Source: Aldehydirespirator sp965116965 (lineage in GTDB: Bacteria > Actinomycetota > Acidimicrobiia > Acidimicrobiales > Aldehydirespiratoraceae). Taken from it: DNA of 64,000 nucleotides. The notes beneath the pieces are model-generated. The model did no database searches. It was not told the origin of the DNA and saw only the letters and a program-made list of their open reading frames with translations. Location of the stretch: assembly GCA_965116965.1 (NCBI GenBank), contig OZ220743.1, positions 1,860,001 through 1,924,000 on the forward strand. The letters run 5' to 3'. Of this stretch, positions 42,005 through 51,100 are shown piece by piece; position 1 is the stretch's first letter; every line of letters begins with the position of its first letter. The position numbers and the translations under genes are program-made.

Positions 42005-42487
42005 GTGGCGGATTCTCTTCCGGCGGCGGATTCACCTTCGTCGGTTCCCGGCTTCGGTGCCCGCCGGGAGGCGCGCGAGGACGCCCTTGCGGTGCTGTAC
42101 GAGGCCGAGATAGCGAGCGGCGCCGCCTCCGAAGCGCTGGCCCGTCGAGCGGTGCCGCCGTCGGAGTACGCGGTGGAGCTGTCGCTGGGGGTGGACGCCA
42201 ACCGCGATCACGTGGACGGCCTGTTGCGCCGGCACTTGGTGGGATGGCGGCTGGAGCGTCTGGCGGTGGTCGACCGGACGCTGGCTCGGATCGCAGTGTG
42301 GGAGCTGGTGTACCGCGTCGACGTGCCGACCGGCGTCGTGCTGTCCGAGGCGGTGGCGCTGGCCACGCAGTACTGCAGCGCCGAGTCTCCCCGCTTCCTC
42401 AACGGGGTGCTGCGAGCGGTGGCCGACGAAGTGCGGGGAGACGAAGTCCGGGGAGACGAAGTCCGGGGATCCGATGAGCCGGCATGA
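42005..42487 (+). CDS. nusB: transcription antitermination factor NusB
   Basis: 160 residues from GTG 42005. An all-helical RNA-binding protein of the rRNA antitermination complex. Motifs: GARREAREDALAVLYEAE, ERLAVVDRTLARIAVWEL and the end SPRFLNGVLRAVADE. The C-terminus is extended by a 15-bp unit repeated three times (42422-42466), which yields DEVRG repeats. It overlaps the acetyltransferase gene by ATGA. Confidence 0.9.
   Translation: MADSLPAADSPSSVPGFGARREAREDALAVLYEAEIASGAASEALARRAVPPSEYAVELSLGVDANRDHVDGLLRRHLVGWRLERLAVVDRTLARIAVWELVYRVDVPTGVVLSEAVALATQYCSAESPRFLNGVLRAVADEVRGDEVRGDEVRGSDEPA
42422..42466 (+). repeat. 15-bp tandem repeat within nusB
   Basis: Three in-frame units (the last two exactly GGAGACGAAGTCCGG) add DEVRG copies to the disordered C-terminus of NusB, a likely slippage product. 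Confidence 0.85.
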
Positions 42488-43137
42488 CTGCCGCTGCCGC
42501 CCCAGAGGATCCGGCGGCCGCTGTGAGTCGGGCGATCTCACCGGACGCCGCGGCCCCTGAGGACTCGACAGGCTCACGGGGTCCATCTGCCTCGATGGTC
42601 CTGCCCGTGCCCTACCTCGCCGGCCCCACGACGCGGCTGCGGCCATGGCGCGTCGCCGACGTTCCGGCACTGGTAGCAGCCTGGCATGATCCGGTGATCC
42701 GGGACCGGTTGAACGTTCCCGAGCCCGCGGACGAGGCTTCAGCCGCGAGTTGGATCTCCCAGCGCGAGCGGGCCTGGGCCGACGGGCTCTCGGTTGATCT
42801 GGCTGTCACCGATCCGCCGTCGGGGACCGTGATCGGCGAGGTAGGGCTGAGCGCCCTCGACCCGGTGCGGCGGGCTGCGCTGGTCGGATGGTGGGTCGCC
42901 CTGGACTGGCGCGGCCAGGGCAGAGCTGGCGAGGCCGTCCGGCTGGTCGTCGACTGGGCGCTGTCGGAGGGGCCGCTGGAGGCGGTGATGGCGGAGATCG
43001 CTGCCGACAACCCTGCGTCGGTGGCGGTGGCCCGCCGGGCCGGCCTGCGCCGAGTGCATGCGCCCCGGAAGCCGTCGAGCGAGTCCGACGGCCCGAGGAT
43101 GCTCGTGTTCGCCCGCACCCGAACCGAAGGGCGCTAG
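42484..43137 (+). CDS. GNAT-family N-acetyltransferase (RimJ/RimL-like)
   Basis: 217 residues. After an Ala/Pro-rich N-terminus the GNAT fold begins at TTRLRPWRVADVPAL. The acetyl-CoA motif is WVALDWRGQGRAGEAVRLVV, and NPASVAVARRAGLRRV is the conserved beta5-alpha4 region. The substrate is unknown; RimJ-like enzymes acetylate N-terminal amines. It starts in the nusB stop (ATGA) and is the last gene before the nusB/pyrR accessory island. Confidence 0.85.
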   Translation: MTAAAAPEDPAAAVSRAISPDAAAPEDSTGSRGPSASMVLPVPYLAGPTTRLRPWRVADVPALVAAWHDPVIRDRLNVPEPADEASAASWISQRERAWADGLSVDLAVTDPPSGTVIGEVGLSALDPVRRAALVGWWVALDWRGQGRAGEAVRLVVDWALSEGPLEAVMAEIAADNPASVAVARRAGLRRVHAPRKPSSESDGPRMLVFARTRTEGR

Positions 43138-43149
43138 GGTGCTGAGGAG

Positions 43150-43689
43150 CTAGTCGCCTCCCAGGATCTCCTCCAGCGGGATAACCGGCAGGTCGAAGAC
43201 GTCAACGTCCGCGTTGACGCGAGGTTCGGCGGTGCGGGCGAAGCTGCGGTAGTGCCGCCGGGCGAACCGCCAGCGGCCGTCGTCACTGCGTTCGAGGCGG
43301 TCGTGGTAGACGCCGTAGGCATCGGTGCGGCGCCCGTCGGAGACGTTCTGGCGGATCTCCTGCATATACACCCGGGCCGCGGCCACACCGCGTTCGGCGT
43401 CAATCCGGAACACCATGTTGAGCAGCACGAACTCGAAGACCGAGAAGCGCTGGATTGCCCCGTCTATGAACTCGCCGTACTCGGTCGGGCCGGTGAATTC
43501 GAACTTGGTGTGGCGCACATCCACCACGATCGGGCAGTCGTCCCGCACGACGTCGGCCAACTCGCCCCACGCCCGCCGGGTGACCACATCGGCATAGCGG
43601 CTCTCCAGCCGCTGCAACTCGACATACGCCACAGCCTCGGCCAGGCCGGAATCGGGGGGTGTGTCGTGGTTGGGCGGCGGTGGTGTCAT
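43150..43689 (-). CDS. SnoaL/NTF2-like domain protein
   Basis: 179 residues with the cone-shaped alpha+beta NTF2 fold of SnoaL-like proteins: VELQRLESRYADVVTRRAWG, CPIVVDVRHTKFEFTGP, RVYMQEIR and YGVYHDRLERSDDGRWRFA with RRHYRSF. Such proteins may be ring-modifying enzymes or binding proteins; here the role is unknown. Convergent with the acetyltransferase gene, 12 bp away. Confidence 0.8.
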   Translation of the reverse strand: MTPPPPNHDTPPDSGLAEAVAYVELQRLESRYADVVTRRAWGELADVVRDDCPIVVDVRHTKFEFTGPTEYGEFIDGAIQRFSVFEFVLLNMVFRIDAERGVAAARVYMQEIRQNVSDGRRTDAYGVYHDRLERSDDGRWRFARRHYRSFARTAEPRVNADVDVFDLPVIPLEEILGGD

Positions 43690-43903
43690 GGACGCCTGTA
43701 TAGCCGACGGCCACGACGCTGGTGCTGGGGCCTATGGCGGCCGCGGCGGCTGCCGTCGCAGCCACCCACACGCCGGTCCCCACAGCAGCGGCGCGCAGCC
43801 CCTTCGGGCATGCAGCAGTGCCCGCGCCCGCCGCAGGTGGTCGCCGACAGCGGACGCTGCTGTGCAGGGTCTCACCAGTGACAGGCTGTGGCGCGGGCGG
43901 CAG

Positions 43904-44040
43904 TCATGAACCGGCGATGTCGCGTATCGCTATGGGCACGACTATGCCGGTGCAGACAAGCCAACCGATGTTGATCGCACGCCACAGGCCGGGAAACGCA
44001 GGATCGATGTCGTCATCCGCGTTGTGCGCCTCGACGACGG
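43904..44040 (-). pseudogene. possible 3' remnant of a membrane protein
   Basis: The minus frame ending at 43904 reads DDDIDPAFPGLWRAINIGWL then VCTGIVVPIAIRDIAGS. That looks like the end of a genuine membrane protein cut at its 5' side by the transposase-bearing segment. The rest of 43690-44023 shows nothing recognisable. Tentative. Confidence 0.3.
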
Positions 44041-44919
44041 CGCCGCCGGCGGCGCGGCGGTGCATGCCATCACCCCGGGGGAGCGGCGGGCGATCCTGGA
44101 GCTGTTCGACGCCTGGGGCGACATCGACGGCGGCTACCGCAAGCTCGCGCACCGCGGGTCATATGAGAGCCTGGTGTGGGTGTCTCCCTCGACGCTGTAT
44201 CGCGTTCCGGCACATGAGGGGCTTGTTCTGCCCGCCCGGCCCCGGCGTGCGCCGGCGCCGGCACGGCCCATGCCCGACTGGGTGCGCTGGCAGCGCCACC
44301 AGATCCGGATCTATGACATCACCCACTTCCCGCGCGCCGGCCGGGTCGCCTACGCCGTCCTCGACGTCGTCACCCGCAAATGGCTCGCCACCCACGTCAC
44401 CGCCGAGGAGGCCGCCACCGGCGTCGAGGTCGTGTTCTGTGACGCCCTCGACGCCGAGGGCCTGTGGTCCGCCGTCGAGGCCCGCCAAGCCCGACGCCGC
44501 GACAGCGGCGGCGGCGACGACAACCAGGAGCCGATCCTGTTGGCCATGTCTGACAACGGCCCCCAGATGCGAGCCCGCAGCACCCGCGAGTTCCTCGCCC
44601 TGTGCTCCATCGCGGCCCGCTTCGGGCGGCCCGCAACCCCCACCGACCAGGCCTGGATCGAGACGCTGTTCGGACACGTCAAGACCGAGTGGCCCCACCT
44701 GGAGAAGATCACCGACCCAGCCGAGCTGCGAGCCGAGCTCGACATCGCCCGCCACGAGTCAACTGCCGCCGCCTGCACGCCGCTTTGGGCTACGTCACTC
44801 CCGACGACGAACACCAAGGCCGCGGCGACGCCATCCGCCAAGCCCGACGAGACGGCCTCGCACAAGCCCGCCAAGCCCGAATCGCCTACCATCGCAACAA
44901 CCAACCCAACCAGCCATGA
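44024..44919 (+). pseudogene. IS3/IS481-like transposase with integrase core, frameshifted
   Basis: An HTH-like N-terminus (ITPGERRAILELFDAW, KLAHRGSY, VSPSTLYRV) and an rve core with DDE residues in IYDITHFP, MSDNGPQM and QAWIETLFGHVKTEWP. Near 44755 the frame is lost: the natural end RRLHAALGYVTPDDEHQGRG and AIRQARRDGLAQARQ continues in another frame to the stop at 44917-44919. One indel explains it. Clear terminal repeats were not established; TGTC near 43996 and GACA near 44960 are weak candidates. Confidence 0.75.
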
Positions 44920-45136
44920 CCACGCCCGCCCAATGCGGCGTAATCAAACCGCCAAAAGCGGACATTCACTCAGAAGCACCTCAATCGCCTGGCTCGTCCG
45001 CAACAACCGAAGATGCCCCTACAGAGGCACCCGAAAGAACCGCCACTGGCTGACCCTGCGCGCCGCCGCAGTCAACCTCAAACGACTCACCAGCCTCGGC
45101 CTGCACCACAACGGCACCAACTGGGCCATCGCCTGA
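44920..45136 (+). pseudogene. C-terminal relic of a second transposase
   Basis: Directly after the previous relic, the + frame ends with RRCPYRGTRKNRHWLTLRAA and AVNLKRLTSLGLHHNGTNWA. This resembles the C-terminus of IS1182/IS4-like DDE transposases (YRG, KN, AAVNLKRL). The catalytic part is absent. The following 45137-45287 is a very C-rich, strand-asymmetric stretch without a gene. Confidence 0.5.
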
Positions 45137-45287
45137 CCCGCCGAGGCCCGCCCCAGACCCCGACGGACCCGCCGAACCCCCCAAAGCACCCGACCCGGGC
45201 CCCCACACAACCCGCCGAGGCCCCCAGCGCCCCCAACCAGCACCGCCCGGCTGCACACCACAACCGACACCGACCCCCCACCCGCCG

Positions 45288-46622
45288 CTACACCGTCACC
45301 ACCACAGGCGACTTGCTCAGCAGTCTCCTAGCGGAGATGCCCGGTTCTCCGCGTGATGGGGAGGGTCTCGGTGGCGGAGGCGGCGGGTCGGGGTCGTGTT
45401 GGGTGCCGGGCATGAACAGCGCCGGCGCGTGGTCTGGAGCCCGCGCGGGCCCGTATCTCACCGTGTCGGGCGGGTGGAGGGTGTGGTTGCCGTCGGGGCG
45501 TTTGTGGATCTGCCAGCCGTCGTGGTGGATCCGGTGGTGGCAGGTCCAGCAGGCCGGGACGAGGTTGTCGAGCTTGGTCGGCCCGCCTCGTGAGGCCGGC
45601 TCGATGTGGTGGCCTTGGCAGATTCCTGGATTCGCTCCGCAGTGGAAGCAGCCGCCCCATCTTGCGATAAGCAGCTGCCACTGGGACTCGGTGACGGTGC
45701 GCCGGGACTCGGTGCGCCAGATCGGCTTACCCTTGCGGTCATAGACGACGCCGGTGAGCTTGGCGTTGCAGGCCAGTTGTTCGAGCACTGTCTTGGGGAG
45801 CCGTTCTCCGTCGGGGAGCTCGGCTATGAGTTCGCCGGTGTCGTCGTCGACATGGGCGACCACGCAGATGTCAGCGAGGGGCTTGCCGGCGCCTTGACGC
45901 GCGCTGGTGATGTTGGTGAGGTTGTCCAGGGCGTCGGCCATGCACTGGTCGAAGTTGCGCCGGGCCGCGCCATCCTTGGCGGCCGTCTTGTCTGAGTCGT
46001 GGAGGTGGGCCGCTTCGGCCCGCAGCCGGTTGGCGATGCGCTTGCCGGTAACCGGGTCGAACTCGCCCCGCAGATGCACCATGCCGTCATCGCCGTCCCA
46101 CATCCGCACGCAGCGTCTCGCCCGCATCCTTCGGTAGTCGGAGGCGCCGCCGTCGTCTTGGTGGTCCGCGGTCCAGCGGCGGGCCTCGCGCACGAACTGC
46201 TCGGGCCGCATCGACTCGGCCTTGGCCAGCAGCTCACCGTCGGATGCCACGTCGGCGGCGCTGGTCTTCTCCACCGCCTCCGCGAGCCGCCGGGCGTTGG
46301 CCTGCGACACCCGTCCCGACTCCACCGCGTCCCGCACTGCGGGCACCGCTTCGATTACCTGGGCCGTCTTGACCTGGCTGCGAGCGTCCTGCTGAGACAG
46401 CCCGGCGGCGTCGGCAAGGACCTGGGTGCCGCCGTCGCCGTGGCGCTCACGCCCCGCGATGTTGGCCGCGGCCGCGGTCTGCGCGGCCGAGATGAGCGCC
46501 GCGGTGGCCTTGGACTCCTCCAGCATCTCGCGCATCTCCTCGCACGAAGCCGACCCCTCGTTCACTAGGGCGAGCATCTCCTTGGCGGCGGCGTGGCCCC
46601 GGCGGGCGGTCTCGATAAGCAT
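45288..46622 (-). CDS. DUF222 / HNH endonuclease domain protein
   Basis: 444 residues. The helical DUF222 part (residues about 1-270) is followed by an HNH site with zinc cysteines, CFHCGANPGICQGHHIEP, GGPTKLDNLVPAC and WTCHHRIHHDGW. This is the repetitive actinobacterial 13E12-like family, often linked to mobile DNA. The C-terminus is proline-rich. ATG 46620-46622 lies six bases after a good -10 element, so the mRNA is probably leaderless. Confidence 0.88.
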   Translation of the reverse strand: MLIETARRGHAAAKEMLALVNEGSASCEEMREMLEESKATAALISAAQTAAAANIAGRERHGDGGTQVLADAAGLSQQDARSQVKTAQVIEAVPAVRDAVESGRVSQANARRLAEAVEKTSAADVASDGELLAKAESMRPEQFVREARRWTADHQDDGGASDYRRMRARRCVRMWDGDDGMVHLRGEFDPVTGKRIANRLRAEAAHLHDSDKTAAKDGAARRNFDQCMADALDNLTNITSARQGAGKPLADICVVAHVDDDTGELIAELPDGERLPKTVLEQLACNAKLTGVVYDRKGKPIWRTESRRTVTESQWQLLIARWGGCFHCGANPGICQGHHIEPASRGGPTKLDNLVPACWTCHHRIHHDGWQIHKRPDGNHTLHPPDTVRYGPARAPDHAPALFMPGTQHDPDPPPPPPRPSPSRGEPGISARRLLSKSPVVVTV

Positions 46623-46628
46623 GAAGGC

Positions 46629-46658
46629 AGTATCTCACACCGGTGTGACATCTGTCAA
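46629..46658 (-). promoter_or_regulatory. HNH gene promoter with overlapping palindromic operators
   Basis: Reading on the minus strand: -35 TTGACA (46653-46658), an 18-bp spacer, -10 GATACT (46629-46634), then six bases to the ATG. Two palindromes fill the spacer and -35: CACACCGGTGTG (46636-46647) and TGACATCTGTCA (46646-46657). The arrangement suggests repression by one or two dimeric regulators. Confidence 0.7.
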
Positions 46659-46687
46659 GCATTTACAGATATTTTGAATCATGATGA

Positions 46688-46696
46688 TGCTATAAT
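46688..46696 (+). promoter_or_regulatory. extended -10 promoter for the FitA/VapC-type module
   Basis: TGCTATAAT is a perfect extended -10 element about 62 bp before the antitoxin ATG, in a local AT-rich pocket divergent from the HNH promoter. No -35 at standard spacing was seen, which fits extended -10 promoters. Confidence 0.5.
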
Positions 46697-46758
46697 GTCG
46701 GCTAGTCGCCCCCCCCCAGAACACGAGGTCTGCAACTTGATTGCTAGCATTATGCAAC

Positions 46759-46980
46759 ATGAGCACGCTGTACCTGCGGAACGTCCCCGACGACGTCCTG
46801 GCTCGCCTCAAGCGTCTGGCTGGTCGAGAGGGTCTCTCGGTCTCTGCGATGGCCGTTCGAGAGCTGGCTGAGTCGACCCGCCGAGCCGACAACGCAGCGC
46901 TGCTGGGCGCGCTTCCCGACCTCGACGTTCCCGCGTCCGAAGTGCCGGCCGCGCTGGACGAGGCCCGCGCCGGGAAGTGA
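46759..46980 (+). CDS. FitA/VapB-type ribbon-helix-helix antitoxin
   Basis: 73 residues from ATG 46759. STLYLRNVPDDVLARLKRLA and GLSVSAMAVRELAE give a FitA-like RHH DNA-binding domain, and the tail (VPAALDEARAGK) would enter the toxin groove. The GTGA overlap with the PIN gene downstream shows coupling. Confidence 0.85.
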   Translation: MSTLYLRNVPDDVLARLKRLAGREGLSVSAMAVRELAESTRRADNAALLGALPDLDVPASEVPAALDEARAGK

Positions 46981-47360
46981 TCGTCGTCGATGCGTCGGCG
47001 GCCGTGCGGGCGCTGCTTCACGACGGCGAGGCCCGCCGCTACTTGAGCGCCGGGAGTCTGGTCGCCCCGCACTTGGTTGACGCCGAGGTCATCCAGGCCC
47101 TCCGCAGGCTGGTGGCCCGCGGTTCGGTGGGCGACACGGATGCCGGCCGGGCAGTGCGACAGTGGAGCCGGCTAGGGCTGACGCGTCTCCCGGTGTCCGG
47201 TCTGACCAGTCGGATCTGGTCCCTGCGCCACAACCTCTCCGCCTACGCCGCCAGCTACGTGGCGTTGGCCGAGGCCCTCGACTGCCCGCTGCTCACGGCC
47301 GACGCGCGGCTGGCCGGCGCGCCCGGGCCAAGCTGCCCGATCACAGTCGTACCCCGCTGA
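46977..47360 (+). CDS. VapC-type PIN-domain toxin with altered active site
   Basis: 127 residues. IVVDASAAVRALL (Asp5), VDAEVIQALRRL (Glu38) and LLTADARLAG (Asp109) are three of the expected acidic residues. The fourth, normally Asp in AYDASYVALAEAL, is Ala91 (codon 47247-47249), so the protein may be catalytically weak or inactive. It overlaps the end of the convergent DUF5615 gene by 20 bp. Confidence 0.83.
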   Translation: MIVVDASAAVRALLHDGEARRYLSAGSLVAPHLVDAEVIQALRRLVARGSVGDTDAGRAVRQWSRLGLTRLPVSGLTSRIWSLRHNLSAYAASYVALAEALDCPLLTADARLAGAPGPSCPITVVPR

Positions 47361-47646
47361 GATGTTTCTCGCGGTACTGCCTGAGCACACCAAGAATGTC
47401 GAGAGTCGAGACGTTCCCTGCCCGGACCCAGATCGCCTTGGGAGGCGGTCCCAGCAGCAATGCGAGCTGCCGGAAGTCGGCGTCCTTCGCGACGATCATG
47501 AATCCGTGTTCGCCTGCATAGTCCCAGATAGCGCGATCCGTCGCTGTGGCAAGACCCAGATCCGCGACGTGGCGACGGCTGGGATACTCGACGGCGAGCA
47601 TTGCCACCAGTCGACGCGACCGGTTCTGATCGAAGAGAAGTTTCAC
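47341..47646 (-). CDS. DUF5615 PIN-like toxin
   Basis: 101 residues. KLLFDQNRSRRLVAMLA, HVADLGLATATDRAIWDYA, IVAKDADF and WVRAGNVST are the features of DUF5615 (Mut7-C/PIN-like) proteins, toxins paired with DUF433 antitoxins. The common DEN motif is DQN here. GTG start overlaps the DUF433 stop (GTGA). Confidence 0.87.
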   Translation of the reverse strand: MKLLFDQNRSRRLVAMLAVEYPSRRHVADLGLATATDRAIWDYAGEHGFMIVAKDADFRQLALLLGPPPKAIWVRAGNVSTLDILGVLRQYREKHLSGVRL

Positions 47647-47864
47647 ACTGGAGCGGCAAGCCGACGCTCACGCACCGCCGCGAACTCGATCGCAGCCCGA
47701 ACGTGCTGCTCAGTGAGTTCTGGGAAGTCCACGACGATCTCCGACGACGTCATCCCCGAGGCGAGGTAGTCGAGCATGTCGTAGACCGTGATCCGCGTGC
47801 CAGCGACGCACGGCTTGCCGCCGCGCACCCCCGGACACGTCTCGATCAGTGAGGTCAGGTCCAT
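47643..47864 (-). CDS. DUF433 antitoxin
   Basis: 73 residues from ATG 47862-47864; another ATG lies three codons upstream. PCVAGTRITVYDMLDYLASG and SEIVVDFPELTEQHVRAAIEF are classic DUF433. It pairs with the downstream DUF5615 toxin. The same frame is open upstream into the C-terminal half of the decayed hicB gene. Confidence 0.87.
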   Translation of the reverse strand: MDLTSLIETCPGVRGGKPCVAGTRITVYDMLDYLASGMTSSEIVVDFPELTEQHVRAAIEFAAVRERRLAAPV

Positions 47865-47880
47865 CGACCACATCCTAGTA

Positions 47881-48121
47881 GAGGGTTCGGTTGGCGGGTC
47901 CTGTGATTGATGGTCGGATGGGGCAACGATGGGCTGCTGGATGTCCCTGGAGCCGTGGACGTATCCGGCGAGCGCGACGCTGAGGGCGTCAGCGGCGAGC
48001 CGAAGCGTCTCGGCTCCGTCCCGCCGTCAGGCCCGTCTGCGATGGCTTCAGGCACGTATGGGAAGGTGACGGCTAGTGCACCGTCCTCTTCCGAGCTGAT
48101 TTCACACGGGTACGCGTACAT
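47881..48121 (-). pseudogene. hicB: HicB-family antitoxin, frameshifted orphan
   Basis: ATG 48119-48121 opens YAYPCEISSEEDGALAVTF and VPEAIADG, a HicB start. Near 48012-48032 the frame is lost; the rest (AETLRLAADALSVALAGYVH, GSRDIQQP) continues in another frame, which has no stop and runs into the DUF433 frame. No hicA is adjacent. Decayed, or fused after a deletion. Confidence 0.72.
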
Positions 48122-48171
48122 CAAGGCTCAGAACTCCGTGCCGTCGATTGGGTCCGGCTTGCCGAAGGTGT

Positions 48172-51100
48172 TCACTGTCCGGCTGCCAGCCCCATTGTGC
48201 AGACGATGGTGGGTTCGTTGTCGGTCCCGTCTGGTGTGGGGGGCACGCAGAGCCGGTTGTCGTTGTGGAGGTCTACGACGAGCGCGGCCAAGTCGTCGAC
48301 GCTTCGGTCGCGGACTGCCTTGGCCAATCGTTGGGTGGCTGATTCGTAGAGGGGGCGCTCGTTCATGGCGTCGTGGGCTGCCTCCAGGTCCGCCCTGGTG
48401 AACAGCAGGTTGTCGGTGAAGCTGTCCATCTGGTCGTGCAGCCTTCGCCAGACCTTGCCCCTTACGCCTTGCAAGGCTCCGGTGGCTCGCCCGGTGGGGG
48501 TTCGCAGCGGCCCGCCCAGAGCGGCTGCGGTCAGGTCGTGGTGGTCGTCCAGGCGCTGCACCGAGGGAGTGTCCGGTTTGCATTCTGCTAGCCGTAGGGC
48601 TTCCTGTGGGGTGACGCGTCGGGCCTGGCCGCCGGGTTCCACGAAGGCGAACGCGTCGGCCCCTTCGACGGTCTGGGTGTGGACCAGTACACCGGTGGCG
48701 GGGGCGTTGTCGGTGGTGTGCTTGGTCGAGTAGACGATGTTGGGCAGCGACGCGACCCGCTGGGCGAGGTCGGGATGGTTGTCGCTGGCGTGCCTCCAGA
48801 TCTCGTAGGCCATCGACACGGGGTCCACGTCGTCGATGCCTGTGCCTGTCAGCCCGTAGGAGGACGATTCGTCGTAGACGCCGGAGATGATCTGGCGTTC
48901 GGTGGGGTCACCGAAGAATGTCTCGTCTGAGCCGAGCAACTGGGCGTTCTCGCCCAAGCGTTCACGGATACGTCCACGCAGGTTGATCTCGTCTTCGACC
49001 GACTCCGCCGGCATCAGCGAGTAGACCAGCACTTCGGGCGAATTCTGCCCGATGCGGTCCACACGCCCGGCTCGTTGGACCAACTTGACGATGGCCCAGG
49101 GCAGGTCATAGTTGACGATGATGTGGGCGTCCTGAAGGTTCTGACCCTCTGAGAGAACGTCGGTGGACACCAGCGCCCTCAATTCGTCCTTGACGTGGGA
49201 GCCGTTGGTGATGACGCTGTTGGAAGCCGGCGAAAACCTCTGGGCGAGCGCGGTCGGGTTCTCGGAGTCACCGGTGACCACCCCGACAGCCTCGACGCCG
49301 CGCCGCAGCAGTTCCTCCCAGACATAGTGGGCGGTGTCGGCTGCTTCGGTGAAGATGAGCACCTTGCTGTCGGGGTAGCGATCGGTGAGCAGGCTCTCGA
49401 GTGCCGCGACCTTGCCATCACGCTCAGCGTCCCAGGCCCCGAAGCGTTCGAGCATCTCGGTGATGACTTCCGCGTCGTGCTGGAGGTCTTCCGCGAGGTC
49501 GTCCCTGAACATGCGGTGAGGCGCCCAGCGGATCACTCTGGGGCTCTTGGCCTGGAGCTTGTCGTAGGCACTCGCGGCAGCGTCATGATCGGAGTCGAAC
49601 AGTGCGGTACCGCTGTCGTCCTCGCCGCTGTCCTCGGGGTCTTTGTCCACCTCCGCGGCCCACAGCGCGTTGTCGACCGACCCGATGGGCACAGACAGGC
49701 TGTTGTCGAGCGCGTACGCGGCTACCAGATTCCGAAGCCGGTGACGGCGCAGCGTCGCGATGAACGCGGGCCCCGACGACGACAACCTCTTGAACATTGA
49801 CACTCTGGTGAACCCGGCGAGGTTTCCCCGCGACGAGTTCTCCAGATCGTCCACCAATTGACGCTCTGCAGGGTTGGAAGGCTCGAAGTCGGCGTCGATG
49901 TAGTCGCCCAGGCGATACCGGGGCAGCATCAGATCACGGATCGAGTCCAGCGTGTCGTCCGATGCCATCACATAGGCGGGGTCATCCTCGGTCAGGGTTC
50001 GCTCGGTGGGCATCGGGGTGCGCTTCGGGAAGTAGAACTTCTTGCCGGTGCCGAACTCCAGGTAGCGGCGTCCCTGCTCGTCCGCCTCCGCGTAGTTGTC
50101 CTCAACGAACCGGCGCGTACGACGAACGAGATACTGCGACATCAACGCCTGCCAGTCCCCGAGATACTCTGACCGCTTGAACGCGCCCAGTGTCGAAGTC
50201 AGTCCATTGCACGTCCATTCGAAGTCCGTCTCGCCGACTTCAGCGATGGCCCGCTCCGGCCGCAGCCCCAAGTCGGTGTCGGGGCGGATGAACAGCGACA
50301 ACTGAGAAGCGAGGTCGCCGAGTTCCTTGTTGTAGGGGGTTGCAGTCAGTAGCAGGACCCTGGAGTCGTTGTCAGCTATGTAGCTCTGAAGAACACCGTG
50401 GTCGCGGCGCTTGTCGCTTCGGAGGTTGTGGGCCTCATCGATGATCACCAGCCGATGGCGGCGAGCATCGGGCAGGGTCTTGTGAACCATCGACAACGAC
50501 TCGACCTTGCCCCGTACCTCGTACTCGTGCAGGTACGACTCCCACATCTCCGTGAGGTTCTTCGGGCATACCACCAATGTCTCGAAGCCCTGCTCCTCCT
50601 GAAGCAGCCGAGCGACCGCAGTACCGATGAGGGTCTTGCCCAACCCGACCACGTCACCGATCATCGCCCCGCCCTTCTGCATGACGATCCGGGCGGCGAT
50701 CTTCACAGCAGCGGCCTGGAAGTCCAGAAGCTTGTCTTGCATCGAGGCGGGCAAGCCGTACTCGATGAGGCCCTCACGGGCCTCCTTGGACAGGTGGTAG
50801 GCCATCTTCAGATACACCAGGAACGGGTCGAGGTGGTCCTCTGACGCCCAGGACTCATGCAGCGACTCGGCCAACTCCGGCATCGCATCAACGGTGAACG
50901 GGTCGTTCCAGCGGTCCTCGAACCAGCGGTAGAGTTTGTCGGTCGCGTCTCCGTCCACCACATCGACGTTCAATTCGCCCTGCTCACGAAGCCCCGCCAC
51001 CGTCAGATTCGATGAGCCGACATATCCCACACGAGGGGCCGCGGTGTCGTCACGGTGGCAGAGGTACAGCTTGGCGTGCAACCGGTGCGCCGTATGCACC

